DNA of 7,321 nt from Hyphomonadaceae bacterium (GCA_016791325.1 JAEUMU010000120.1:1-7321); one strand, 5' to 3'. Numbered from the stretch's first letter, positions 1 through 6,158 are shown. The notes: generated by a model not told the origin, from the sequence alone. Program-made: numbers and translations.

Positions 1-1204
1 TGCCCGGCGGGGAGAGCTGCGCCATCAATGCGCGGCTGGCCGCGAACGCCGCCGTTATCGACATCGCAATCACAATCGCCGCGCCGAGATACAAAAGCTC
101 CGGCAGCGTATCGAACAGCGGCGCGTCAATGCGCGCCTCCGCGTTCACCGGGATGACGAATAAGATCGCCTCACGCGACATCGAAACCATCACCAGCAAG
201 CATCCCAACGTCACAGCCACCGCGCATAGCGTCGCGTTCCGCGCACCAAGCCACGCATCGAGGCGCCCCGCCAGCAAGCCGCCGGCGACTGCAAACACCG
301 AAAGCACGATGCCGAAAACCAGCATCTCCAGCAGCCCCCAGCCCATCACGCCGGCGGCGTAAACGCCGCTGAAAATCAGAATGGCGATCTTGCCGTCGGC
401 GTAGAGCATCCGCGCCGCGAGAAAGAGCGCCACGTTGCGGTGGCTCTTGAGTTTGCGCAGTGTCGCAAGCACGCCGCCCAGCCCATGGCGCAGCGCCGGC
501 CAGAACCGTTCGCCGCTGGCCGGGCGGTCACGCGTGAACATAAACAGCGGCGCCGCGAACACCGCCGCCCAACCCGCACAAATCAGCGCCACGCTGCGGC
601 TTGGTTCAAAGCGCGCGGGATCAAGCCCAAACAGCGGCGCCTCCGGCATCAGCGGCGCGCGCATCTGCCCCGGCAGCGCGATGCCCCACAGCACGAAAAC
701 CAGCAGCAGAACCGAAGAAAGATTGCCCAACGCCAGCCCAAGCCCGGAGGCTTGCGCCACCAGCGGCGCCGGCGCCACGCTAGGCAGCATCGAATTGTGC
801 AGCACCTCCGTCCAGGTGAAGCACACGCCGGCCACGATCACCGCCGCGCCAACCAGCCACAGCGGCAAGCCCGCGTCTCCCGGCATGGCCCAGAATTGCG
901 CCGCGATAGCCAGCACCATCAGCGCCGTCACCAACGCCAGCAGCGGCTTGCGCCGTCCCAGCCGATCCGCCGCCGCGCCAAGAAACGGCGCCGTCAGCGC
1001 CACTGTCACGCCGGCGATCGTGTGCCAGCGTGAGAGGATTTCCTGGCCGCGCACGGCGTCGCCGATCACGACCGTAGCCATATACGGCGCCAACACATAG
1101 ACGCCGCACAGGATCACGTAGGGATTGCGGCCCCACTCGAAGAACGCCCAGCTCCACGCCCCGCGATCGAGCGTCGCGCCCGCCGCCGCCCGGCCGGCGT
1201 TCAC
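1..1204 (-). CDS. Atg22-like/UMF1-family MFS transporter (3' end beyond window)
   Basis: This is a polytopic inner-membrane transporter of the major facilitator superfamily, most like the Atg22/UMF1 branch; the substrate cannot be told. I translated 401 codons from a GTG at 1204 with no stop before the left edge. UMF1 hallmarks are WSWAFFEWGRNPYV (residues 17-30, like the family's W.xYDWxNSPY), the MFS loop 2-3 motif DRLGRRKP (80-87), ARMLYADG (264-271) and the late motif SRALMAQLSPP (390-400). Family members are roughly 430-480 residues (from memory), so only the last helices are missing. The GTG overlaps the TGA of the upstream hydrolase gene (GTGA), and GAAGGG lies 6 nt before it, suggesting translational coupling. 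It is the last visible gene of the tetR-hydrolase-transporter operon, so it probably moves the hydrolase's substrate or product (inference). The family call is firm; the exact start is moderately sure. Confidence 0.88.
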   Translation of the reverse strand, partial: MNAGRAAAGATLDRGAWSWAFFEWGRNPYVILCGVYVLAPYMATVVIGDAVRGQEILSRWHTIAGVTVALTAPFLGAAADRLGRRKPLLALVTALMVLAIAAQFWAMPGDAGLPLWLVGAAVIVAGVCFTWTEVLHNSMLPSVAPAPLVAQASGLGLALGNLSSVLLLVFVLWGIALPGQMRAPLMPEAPLFGLDPARFEPSRSVALICAGWAAVFAAPLFMFTRDRPASGERFWPALRHGLGGVLATLRKLKSHRNVALFLAARMLYADGKIAILIFSGVYAAGVMGWGLLEMLVFGIVLSVFAVAGGLLAGRLDAWLGARNATLCAVAVTLGCLLVMVSMSREAILFVIPVNAEARIDAPLFDTLPELLYLGAAIVIAMSITAAFAASRALMAQLSPPG

Positions 1205-2235
1205 ATCTGGCCCTTCAATGCGGCCGCTGTTTCGCGCGCGATCTGGCGAATAGCCGCCTCCGCCGCGGGCGCTGCGCCGGGCATCGCCACGAACCCGTGC
1301 GGCAGCGTGTCGAAGCGCGTGCGCTTGACGGCCACGCCCGCTTCGCTCAGCCGGTCGGCGTAAGCTTCGCCCTGATCCAACAGCATGTCGAAGCCGGCGG
1401 TGTACACCAGCGCTGGCGGCAAGCGGCTCAAATTCTGCGTGCGCCCGGGCGAGATGCGCGCGTCGCTCGGATCGGCGCCTTCGGGCAGATAGGTCTTCAT
1501 GAAGAAGTCGAGGATCGGCGCCGTCAGCGGAAACGCATCGGCGAAATCATGCATCGACGGCGTATCCGAAACCATGTCGAGCGCCGGATAGATCAGCAGC
1601 TGCAACGCGGCGGGCTTGGTCCGGCGGGCCTCCTGCGCCACGAAGGCGGCGAAATTGCCGCCCATCGAGTCCCCGCCCACCGCCGCACGGCCACCCGGCG
1701 CCCCGTAGCGCGCGGCGTTCTCCACCGTCCAATGATACGCCGCGAGCGCATCTTCGAGCCCGGCCGGAAACGGATGCTCCGGCGCGAGACGATAATCCAC
1801 GCTCAACACCGGCGCGCCCGCTTCCTTCGCGATCAGGGCGCACAACCGATGGCAACTGTTGAGCGAACCGACAACACCGCCGCCGAAGTGATAATAGGTC
1901 AGCATCACGGCGCTGTTGTTGCGCACGGTGGGAAGATAAAGCCGGCCTGGAACGGAATGACTGCGCCCGGTGACGTAAGCCTTCTCCACGCGCACATCGC
2001 GCACGCGCGCCCCGCCGAACAGCGTGTTCAGTGCTTCCGTCTGCGCGCGCGCGGCGGCAAGCGTAGCCTCCCCGCCAGCGCTGGCGCGTTTGCGGGCTTG
2101 GGCTTCAAGAAACTGAAAACGCGGATCCAGCGTCATGCCGCGCACGGTGCGCGCCTCGCCGCCGGAAGCTTTGATCAGCGCCTCGTCCGAGCGCGCCAGA
2201 GCAAGATGAACCAGCGCCTTGCGCAGCCAGGACAA
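1201..2235 (-). CDS. HSL-type (family IV) alpha/beta hydrolase, probable carboxylesterase/lipase
   Basis: This 344-residue serine hydrolase likely cleaves short or medium carboxylic esters in the cytoplasm (no signal peptide seen). Family marks in order are the oxyanion-hole segment HFGGG (116-120), the motif DYRLAPEHPFPA (147-158), the nucleophile elbow GDSMGG (188-193, Ser190), a probable acid Asp283 in AGFDMLLDQG, and His313 in LPHGF. The full Ser-Asp-His triad is therefore present. The oxyanion motif departs from the usual HGGG. The start is TTG at 2235: AGGAG (2247-2243) sits 7 nt upstream, and the N-terminal stretch ending in TLDPRFQFL resembles the cap-helix start of this family. An ATG at 2242 is out of frame, and the next in-frame ATG (residue 34) would remove this segment. 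The gene begins 12 bp after the TetR gene and overlaps the transporter gene by 4 bp. Substrate unknown. Confidence 0.93.
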   Translation of the reverse strand: MSWLRKALVHLALARSDEALIKASGGEARTVRGMTLDPRFQFLEAQARKRASAGGEATLAAARAQTEALNTLFGGARVRDVRVEKAYVTGRSHSVPGRLYLPTVRNNSAVMLTYYHFGGGVVGSLNSCHRLCALIAKEAGAPVLSVDYRLAPEHPFPAGLEDALAAYHWTVENAARYGAPGGRAAVGGDSMGGNFAAFVAQEARRTKPAALQLLIYPALDMVSDTPSMHDFADAFPLTAPILDFFMKTYLPEGADPSDARISPGRTQNLSRLPPALVYTAGFDMLLDQGEAYADRLSEAGVAVKRTRFDTLPHGFVAMPGAAPAAEAAIRQIARETAAALKGQM

Positions 2236-2242
2236 ACGCCAT

Positions 2243-2247
2243 CTCCT
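2243..2247 (-). promoter_or_regulatory. Shine-Dalgarno AGGAG that sets a TTG start
   Basis: AGGAG lies immediately after the TGA of the TetR gene and 7 nt before the TTG at 2235. No in-frame ATG lies between them, so this site decides in favour of the non-ATG start of the hydrolase. Confidence 0.75.
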
Positions 2248-2865
2248 TCAATCGTTGCGCGCGGCGCCTTCAATGCCGCGGAGCACGAACGCCGTGGCGA
2301 AACGCGCGGCGGCGTCGGCGTCGGGGGGCGTGCGCCGCAACATCGCCGCGCCAACCTCTTGCGCCAGCCCGATGCAGGCGTGGGCGAGATAATCGGAGTC
2401 GATCCGCGGCGCCAATCCGCGCATCGCCGCATCCTCCAGGCTGAGGCGCACCTCCTCGTAGATGGCGATCATTTCCGGCGTATCGGTGCGCACATGCGGC
2501 TGGCGTTCATCCAGCGGCCGCTCGCCCACATTGCGCTCTTCCAGCAGAAAATGAAAATAGGCGCTGAAAGCGTCGTGCAAATACTGCTCGAACGTCTCGG
2601 CGCGCTCGCGCGCGGCGCGCAGCAACGGCTTGAACCGCCGCGCGCCATCGTCGGAGAGCGCTTCAAACACCTCTTCCTTGGAGCGGAAGTAGTTGTAAAA
2701 GGTGCCGCTGGCCAATTCAGTGCCGCGAATGATGTCGCGCACGGTGGCCGCCTCGTAGCCCAGCTGCGCAAACACGCGCCGCGCCGCCTTGAGGATGGCG
2801 TCGCGGTTCGCGGCTTTCGCGCGCTCACGTTTGCCGATCGGCTCGAATGCCGCCGCTTCGCTCAT
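2248..2865 (-). CDS. TetR/AcrR-family transcriptional regulator
   Basis: This 205-residue one-component repressor-type regulator has an N-terminal helix-turn-helix DNA-binding domain and a helical ligand-binding and dimerisation domain. The signature runs from NRDAILKAARRVFAQLGYEA (20-39) through TVRDIIRGTELASGTFYNYF (41-60) and RSKEEVFEAL (61-70), a textbook TetR_N match. The C-terminal part (about 80-205) is too divergent to predict a ligand. The start is taken at ATG 2865, with AGGAG at 2875-2871 five nt upstream; an in-frame ATG at 2904 would add 13 residues but would place the start very close to the palindrome. The regulator heads the hydrolase/transporter operon and faces the thioesterase operon. 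By family habit it should repress both by binding the 2910-2922 palindrome and be released by a small, probably acyl or lipophilic, ligand (inference). Confidence 0.94.
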   Translation of the reverse strand: MSEAAAFEPIGKRERAKAANRDAILKAARRVFAQLGYEAATVRDIIRGTELASGTFYNYFRSKEEVFEALSDDGARRFKPLLRAARERAETFEQYLHDAFSAYFHFLLEERNVGERPLDERQPHVRTDTPEMIAIYEEVRLSLEDAAMRGLAPRIDSDYLAHACIGLAQEVGAAMLRRTPPDADAAARFATAFVLRGIEGAARND

Positions 2866-2909
2866 ATATGCTCCTGCCGGGTTCGCCCATCCGCATAGCG
2901 CCATAATAA

Positions 2910-2922
2910 TGACGCTGCGTCA
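2910..2922. promoter_or_regulatory. Candidate TetR operator, 13-bp perfect palindrome
   Basis: TGACGC-T-GCGTCA is a perfect inverted repeat with 6-bp arms. It lies in the 107-bp gap between the divergent TetR gene (start 2865) and the thioesterase gene (start 2973). Size, symmetry and position are those of a TetR-family operator. On the minus strand its edge forms TTGACG (2923-2918), a good -35 hexamer for the TetR operon, with a poor -10 (CGCTAT, 2900-2895) 17 bp on. Binding there would give autorepression. On the plus strand AT-rich CATAAT (2902-2907) could be a -10 for the thioesterases, but no good -35 is seen. Confidence 0.6.
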
Positions 2923-2972
2923 ACTTCCGCCGGGCATTGGCGCACAACATTCGGCGCGCTAGCAGATCAGCC

Positions 2973-3458
2973 ATGACCTCCCCCCCGCCGGACCAGCATG
3001 ACGCCATCCTCGAGCGCGTCCGCATGATGATGCAATTCACCCCGCAAGGGCGCGCGCTGGGCGCGGAATTGGTGCGGGTGGGCCCGTCGCGCGCCTGGGG
3101 AAAGGCGCCCTATCGCGAGGAATTGGTCGGCGATCCCGAAACCGGCGTCATCGCCGGAGGCGTGCTCACCACTTTCCTCGATCAGATTTGCGGGGTGGCG
3201 GTGATCCTTTCGATGCAGGATCCCCGCCCCATCGCCACACTGGATCTGCGTATTGACTACATGCGCGCGGCGGCGCCAGGGCGCGACATCCTCGCCGAAG
3301 CCCATTGTTATAAGATCGGACAAACCATCGCCTTCGTTCGCGCCACCGCCTACGAAGACACGCCCGAAGATCCCATCGCCCACGCGGTGGCCGCTTTCAT
3401 GGTGCATTCGGGCGCGGTTCGGAAATTCGGCGCCAACCTGCGCGAAAGAAAATCATGA
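2973..3458 (+). CDS. PaaI-like hotdog-fold thioesterase, first of a pair
   Basis: This 161-residue protein is of the PaaI/4HBT-like hotdog superfamily, whose members hydrolyse acyl-CoA thioesters and work as dimers or tetramers. The core-helix region is GVIAGGVLTTFLDQICGVAV (58-77), followed by the strand segment TLDLRIDYMRAAAPG (89-103). The usual catalytic-loop HGG is AGG here (61-63), while the acidic helix residue Asp70 is kept, so the site is atypical. The start chosen is ATG 2973; a TTG at 2937 would add 12 unconserved-looking residues, and neither has a convincing ribosome-binding site. It overlaps the next gene by ATGA and diverges from the TetR gene across the palindrome, so it is probably under that regulator. 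Substrate unknown. Confidence 0.88.
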   Translation: MTSPPPDQHDAILERVRMMMQFTPQGRALGAELVRVGPSRAWGKAPYREELVGDPETGVIAGGVLTTFLDQICGVAVILSMQDPRPIATLDLRIDYMRAAAPGRDILAEAHCYKIGQTIAFVRATAYEDTPEDPIAHAVAAFMVHSGAVRKFGANLRERKS

Positions 3459-3880
3459 GCCAGGAGCAAGATCGCGTCACTGCCGCGCTCGCGCGCGTGC
3501 CCTACGCAAAATTCCTTGGCGTGCGCGCTGAGCTGAAGGGCGACGAACTCACTCTCGTATTGCCGTTCGCCGATCATCTGATTGGCAATCCCATGCTGCC
3601 GGCGCTGCATGGCGGGGTCGTGGGCGCGCTGATGGAGCTGGCCGCGATCACCCAGCTCGCGGTTTCGGGCAAGGCCGAGAAATTTCCAAAAACCATAGAC
3701 ATCAGCATCGATTACCTGCGCTCCGGCAAGCCTGTGGATACCTACGCCCGCGCCCGCGTGGTCAAGATCGGCCGGCGCATCGCCAACGTCCAGGTCGAGG
3801 CCTGGCAGGGCGAACGCACCCAGCCCATCGCCGCGCTGCACGGCCACTTCCTTGTTGCAGAAGAAGATTCTGCGGCCTGA
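3455..3880 (+). CDS. PaaI-like hotdog-fold thioesterase, second of a pair
   Basis: This 141-residue hotdog-fold protein probably hydrolyses acyl-CoA thioesters in the cytoplasm. The catalytic loop is conserved: Asn45 (IGNP), HGG at 52-54, then Glu61 on the core helix where many PaaI proteins have Asp. The strand segment TIDISIDYLRSGKP (80-93) parallels TLDLRIDYMRAAAP of the upstream gene, so the two are paralogues. The ATG at 3455 overlaps the preceding stop (ATGA), which implies translational coupling and similar expression of both. The two proteins differ in opposite ways at the active site, which fits a mixed oligomer, though two independent homo-oligomers with different substrates are equally possible. 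Confidence 0.92.
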   Translation: MSQEQDRVTAALARVPYAKFLGVRAELKGDELTLVLPFADHLIGNPMLPALHGGVVGALMELAAITQLAVSGKAEKFPKTIDISIDYLRSGKPVDTYARARVVKIGRRIANVQVEAWQGERTQPIAALHGHFLVAEEDSAA

Positions 3881-3960
3881 CAGGCGCCCAAAAGCGCGCC
3901 ATACCCACTGATGCAGAGATGGCCTAGACTGCCGCGCGGCAGGCGGGCAGAAGGCAGCTC
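3881..3960. other. Short intergenic region before the Hsp70-like gene
   Basis: These 80 bp separate the thioesterase operon from the Hsp70-like gene. GGCGC (3883-3887) and GCGCC (3896-3900) could pair, but no T-run follows, so no convincing intrinsic terminator is present. TGCCGCGCGGCA (3930-3941) is a perfect 12-bp palindrome, possibly an operator but easily produced by chance in such GC-rich DNA. TAGACT (3925-3930) is a weak -10 candidate without a clear -35. AAGG at 3951-3954 is the probable ribosome-binding site of the next gene. Whether that gene has its own promoter is unclear. Confidence 0.3.
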
Positions 3961-5328
3961 ATGGCTGACGATAGCGAAATTGGCCGCGTGGGTCCGCGCG
4001 CACGGATTTGTATCGATTTCGGCACCGCGCTGTCGAAGGCGAGCCTGTGCCTGGATCCCACCCTGCCGCTTGAAATCGGCGTACGCCCCATTCCACTCGG
4101 CCTCGTGACGGAGGCCGATCATCCGTTGCTGACGCCGTCGGTGATGTTCGTTGATGGCGGGCGCCTCTTTTTCGGTCCGCCAGCGTTTGAATACGCGCGC
4201 CGCAACGTGGCCGGCAATCGCGATCCGCTGCTCTCTTTCAAAACCGTGCTCGGCGCGAAGGATGTCGCCAAGGCGTTGGCGACGCAATTGCCGCCGTCTT
4301 ACGATCCCACCGGTACGTTCCGCCAGCGCGACGCGCTGGTGCTTTATCTTGCCTATCTCGATCAGGTGTTGAGCGAAGCGCTGCGCCGCATGCCGGATTT
4401 GCCCAGCGATGTAAGCGGCGTGCGCCGGCGCTACACCAGCCCCGTCTGGACCGCCGGCGGCAGCGTGGATCGCGTGTTCGAGCAGATCTTCAATGAAGCC
4501 GCCGCGGTTTCAGCGCGGCTTTCGCGCCTGCTGCTTTCGCCAGAAGGCATCTCCATCGCCCAGTGCCGCGATGCGCTTGAAAAAGCCGCCGCCCAGCCGG
4601 GAGACGGCAAACTGGATAGCGGCGTGTTTGAGCCCCACGCCGCCGCTGCGGCCGCCCTTGCCTACACCAATTCGCCGACGCGCTTTGTCTGCGTGTTCGA
4701 CATGGGCGCCGGCACGAACGACATCGCCGCCTTCGATTTCAACGAAACCGTCGAGCCGCCAACGCTCAGCGAAATCAAGGAAGCGCGCCAATGCACGCCG
4801 TTAGCCGGCGACGAGATCGATCGCATCCTGGTCGATCTCATTATGCGCAAGCGCAACGCCCCCGATGAAGATCGGCGCGTCTATCGCGCTACGCGCCTGC
4901 ATGCGCGCGAATTGAAGAAGGAATTGTTCGCCTCCGGGCGCATCGGCCTGAAAGAAGGCTGGCGCACCACCAGCCTGCGCCTGCAAGAGTTGATGGAAGA
5001 TCAAACCTTCCGCCAATTCCTCGCCGCGCTACACCAAAGCATGGGGCTTAGCCTTGGCGCAGTGGCTGATCGCGCCCGCGCAGCTGGCGTCAACGAGATC
5101 GACATCGTGCTCGCAGGCGGCGGGGCCAATCTGCCGTTCATGGTGGATGTGGTGCGCCTGGCCGGCGCGCAGGCCGCGCCCGGCATGCGCCTTCGGATCG
5201 GCCCGCTAACCCCGGCAAACGCGCTGTACGGCAGTATCGATCAATATTTCGTCGCCGTATTCCCGCAGATCGCCATGTCGGTCGGGGGCGCGCTGGTTGA
5301 GCTGATGCCTGAACGCGCCGCCGCCTAG
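3961..5328 (+). CDS. Hsp70-family/actin-fold ATPase without substrate-binding domain
   Basis: This 455-residue protein corresponds essentially to an Hsp70 nucleotide-binding domain. Phosphate-1 is IDFGTALSK (18-26), a probable phosphate-site Lys94 lies in LLSFKTVLG, a probable catalytic Glu224 is in FEPHAAAAAALAY (223-235, compare EPTAAAxAYG of DnaK), and phosphate-2 is DMGAGTNDIA (247-256). The adenosine segment is VLAGGGANLPFM (383-394). LAGDEIDRILVDLI (281-294) matches the GGxxFD region. ATP binding and hydrolysis are therefore expected. The chain ends soon after the adenosine motif, leaving no room for the beta-sandwich and lid of DnaK (about 640 residues), so it should not bind peptides in the usual way. 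No membrane segment or signal peptide is seen. AAGG lies 6 nt before the ATG. No DnaJ or GrpE partner is nearby. The role is unknown; a scaffold, sensor or assembly ATPase is possible. Confidence 0.88.
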   Translation: MADDSEIGRVGPRARICIDFGTALSKASLCLDPTLPLEIGVRPIPLGLVTEADHPLLTPSVMFVDGGRLFFGPPAFEYARRNVAGNRDPLLSFKTVLGAKDVAKALATQLPPSYDPTGTFRQRDALVLYLAYLDQVLSEALRRMPDLPSDVSGVRRRYTSPVWTAGGSVDRVFEQIFNEAAAVSARLSRLLLSPEGISIAQCRDALEKAAAQPGDGKLDSGVFEPHAAAAAALAYTNSPTRFVCVFDMGAGTNDIAAFDFNETVEPPTLSEIKEARQCTPLAGDEIDRILVDLIMRKRNAPDEDRRVYRATRLHARELKKELFASGRIGLKEGWRTTSLRLQELMEDQTFRQFLAALHQSMGLSLGAVADRARAAGVNEIDIVLAGGGANLPFMVDVVRLAGAQAAPGMRLRIGPLTPANALYGSIDQYFVAVFPQIAMSVGGALVELMPERAAA

Positions 5329-5341
5329 AGCGCGCCGGGCT

Positions 5342-5434
5342 TCAGTTCAGCACGCCGAACAAGAAGAGCAGGATGATGATCGGAAGCGGAATGCCGATCA
5401 CCCACAGAATGCATCCTTTGCCAAGTTCTTCCAC
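5342..5434 (-). CDS. 30-residue single-helix membrane microprotein
   Basis: A GTG at 5434 opens a 30-codon frame ending in TGA at 5344-5342. The product starts MEELGKGC and continues as one hydrophobic helix (about residues 9-29) containing LWVIGIPLPI and then ILLFLFGVL, ending in Asn. Support is the very good GAGGAG (5447-5442) placed 7 nt before the GTG, itself overlapping the stop codon of the upstream membrane-protein gene. The product also has the layout of small bacterial membrane proteins, with a charged N-terminus and a single helix broken by Gly-Pro. It is probably made with the 216-residue protein from the stress promoter and may act as a small partner in the same membrane (inference). 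I do not recognise a named family with certainty. It is too short for usual gene-calling limits. Confidence 0.72.
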   Translation of the reverse strand: MEELGKGCILWVIGIPLPIIILLFLFGVLN

Positions 5435-5445
5435 GCGTTAGCTCC

Positions 5446-6096
5446 TCAAATCCGGGGTGTCGTTTGATACGGCACGCCATCGTCGAGGCGCGGGCGGCCT
5501 TCCCATTTCGGATGATGCGCGCCGAGCCATCCTCCGGCGATCGCCCCGGCAAGGCCCAGCGCAAGCGATCCCACAGTCCACCAAGCGATGGCGGCAAGCG
5601 CATCGGCTGCGTCCTCGGCGGCGGCAAGATCGCTCGGATCGGCGCGCTGGCCCTCGGCGGCGTTATTCAATTGGCCCACCGTTTCGGCCACGCCTGAGGG
5701 CAGCGCATCGGCGCCCGCGGCGCTGCCTGCAGCGAACGTCGCCAAAGACACCGCCACGGCGACCGCGAACGCCCACACCATGAAGCCGGTCAGCAAGCCG
5801 CCGAAATGGTCCGGATAGCGTGCGCCACGTGCGGCGATGTAAGCGCCCACCTGAAACGCCACCAATTGCGCGAACACCACATAAAGTCCGCCGCCGATAG
5901 AGATGGTTTGGTGCTGGCTATCGATTTCGTAGGGATTGAACGCCGAAGCGCCGATCGCCACGCCTAGCATGTTGAGCAAAAAACCGACCGCGATCGCCGC
6001 TACGGCGCCGGAAATGATGGCGGGCCATTGAATCAGCGGATGCGCGTAATGGCGCCCGGCAGTGGTATAGTCGGGATCAAATCTGTAGGCGACCAT
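5446..6096 (-). CDS. Four-helix membrane protein (PhnA-like/YrzE-like in style), probable stress-induced
   Basis: This 216-residue integral membrane protein has four likely helices at about 26-50, 67-89, 98-123 and 166-192, all rich in Gly and Ala. A polar Ala/Asp/Glu-rich loop (about 128-165) separates helices 3 and 4, and the tail is short and polar. The PAIISGAVAAIAVGFLLNML start of helix 1 followed by GVAIGASAFNP resembles a group of alphaproteobacterial proteins often annotated PhnA-like, whose function is unknown; no enzymatic motif is visible. The ATG at 6096 has only a distant GGAG (6110-6107). An exact GGAAC-N17-CGTT promoter lies 37 bp upstream, so expression under the general stress response is likely. 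The 30-residue microprotein follows with its ribosome-binding site overlapping this gene's stop codon. A role in envelope stress is inference from the promoter only. Confidence 0.85.
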   Translation of the reverse strand: MVAYRFDPDYTTAGRHYAHPLIQWPAIISGAVAAIAVGFLLNMLGVAIGASAFNPYEIDSQHQTISIGGGLYVVFAQLVAFQVGAYIAARGARYPDHFGGLLTGFMVWAFAVAVAVSLATFAAGSAAGADALPSGVAETVGQLNNAAEGQRADPSDLAAAEDAADALAAIAWWTVGSLALGLAGAIAGGWLGAHHPKWEGRPRLDDGVPYQTTPRI

Positions 6097-6114
6097 AGTT
6101 CATGCGCTCCGCAG

Positions 6115-6131
6115 CCGGGATTTGAACCCGG
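6115..6131 (-). repeat. tRNA T-arm-like hairpin (fragment, not an intact tRNA)
   Basis: CCGGGTTCAAATCCCGG forms a perfect 5-bp stem with a 7-base loop TTCAAAT, the exact geometry and invariant bases (G53, TTC, A58, C61) of a tRNA T-arm. The following bases CTGCGGA plus G would be the 3' acceptor strand, but they are followed by CGCA rather than CCA. No matching TCCGCAG, D-arm or anticodon arm is found within 80 bases upstream. It is either a remnant of a tRNA 3' end, such as an old integration site, or a look-alike hairpin between promoter and start codon. Confidence 0.45.
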
Positions 6132-6132
6132 A

Positions 6133-6158
6133 AACGAGGCGCGATCGGATTTGGTTCC
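6133..6158 (-). promoter_or_regulatory. EcfG/SigT-type general stress response promoter
   Basis: On the minus strand GGAAC (6158-6154) is followed by 17 bp and CGTT (6136-6133). This is an exact match to the GGAAC-N16/17-CGTT consensus of alphaproteobacterial EcfG-type sigma factors. It lies in the gap just after the ilvE stop codon, points towards the 216-residue membrane-protein gene, and would start transcription near 6127-6125, about 30 nt before the ATG. The -35 also forms half of an 11-bp palindrome (GTTCC-A-GGAAC), probably by chance. Confidence 0.72.

Noticed and set aside
435..1100. Plus-strand open frames over the transporter gene
   Set aside because: Low-complexity products rich in Ser, Pro, Ala and Arg; the minus strand encodes a clear UMF1-type transporter over the same bases.
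780..1157. Minus-strand 125-codon frame starting MELGVLRVG
   Set aside because: It is in a different frame from the transporter, which is open throughout and carries all the family motifs.
1297..2898. Very long open frame (533 codons) on the plus strand opposite the hydrolase and TetR genes
   Set aside because: It lies antisense to two clear family members, its product is Arg/His/Ala/Gln-rich without domain motifs, and open antisense frames are expected in GC-rich DNA.
2937..2972. TTG start extending the first thioesterase by 12 residues
   Set aside because: It lies only 14 bp past the palindrome with no ribosome-binding site; ATG 2973 gives a normal family-length protein.
3883..3900. Intrinsic terminator after the thioesterase operon
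   Set aside because: The possible stem is 5 bp with an 8-base loop and no following T-run.
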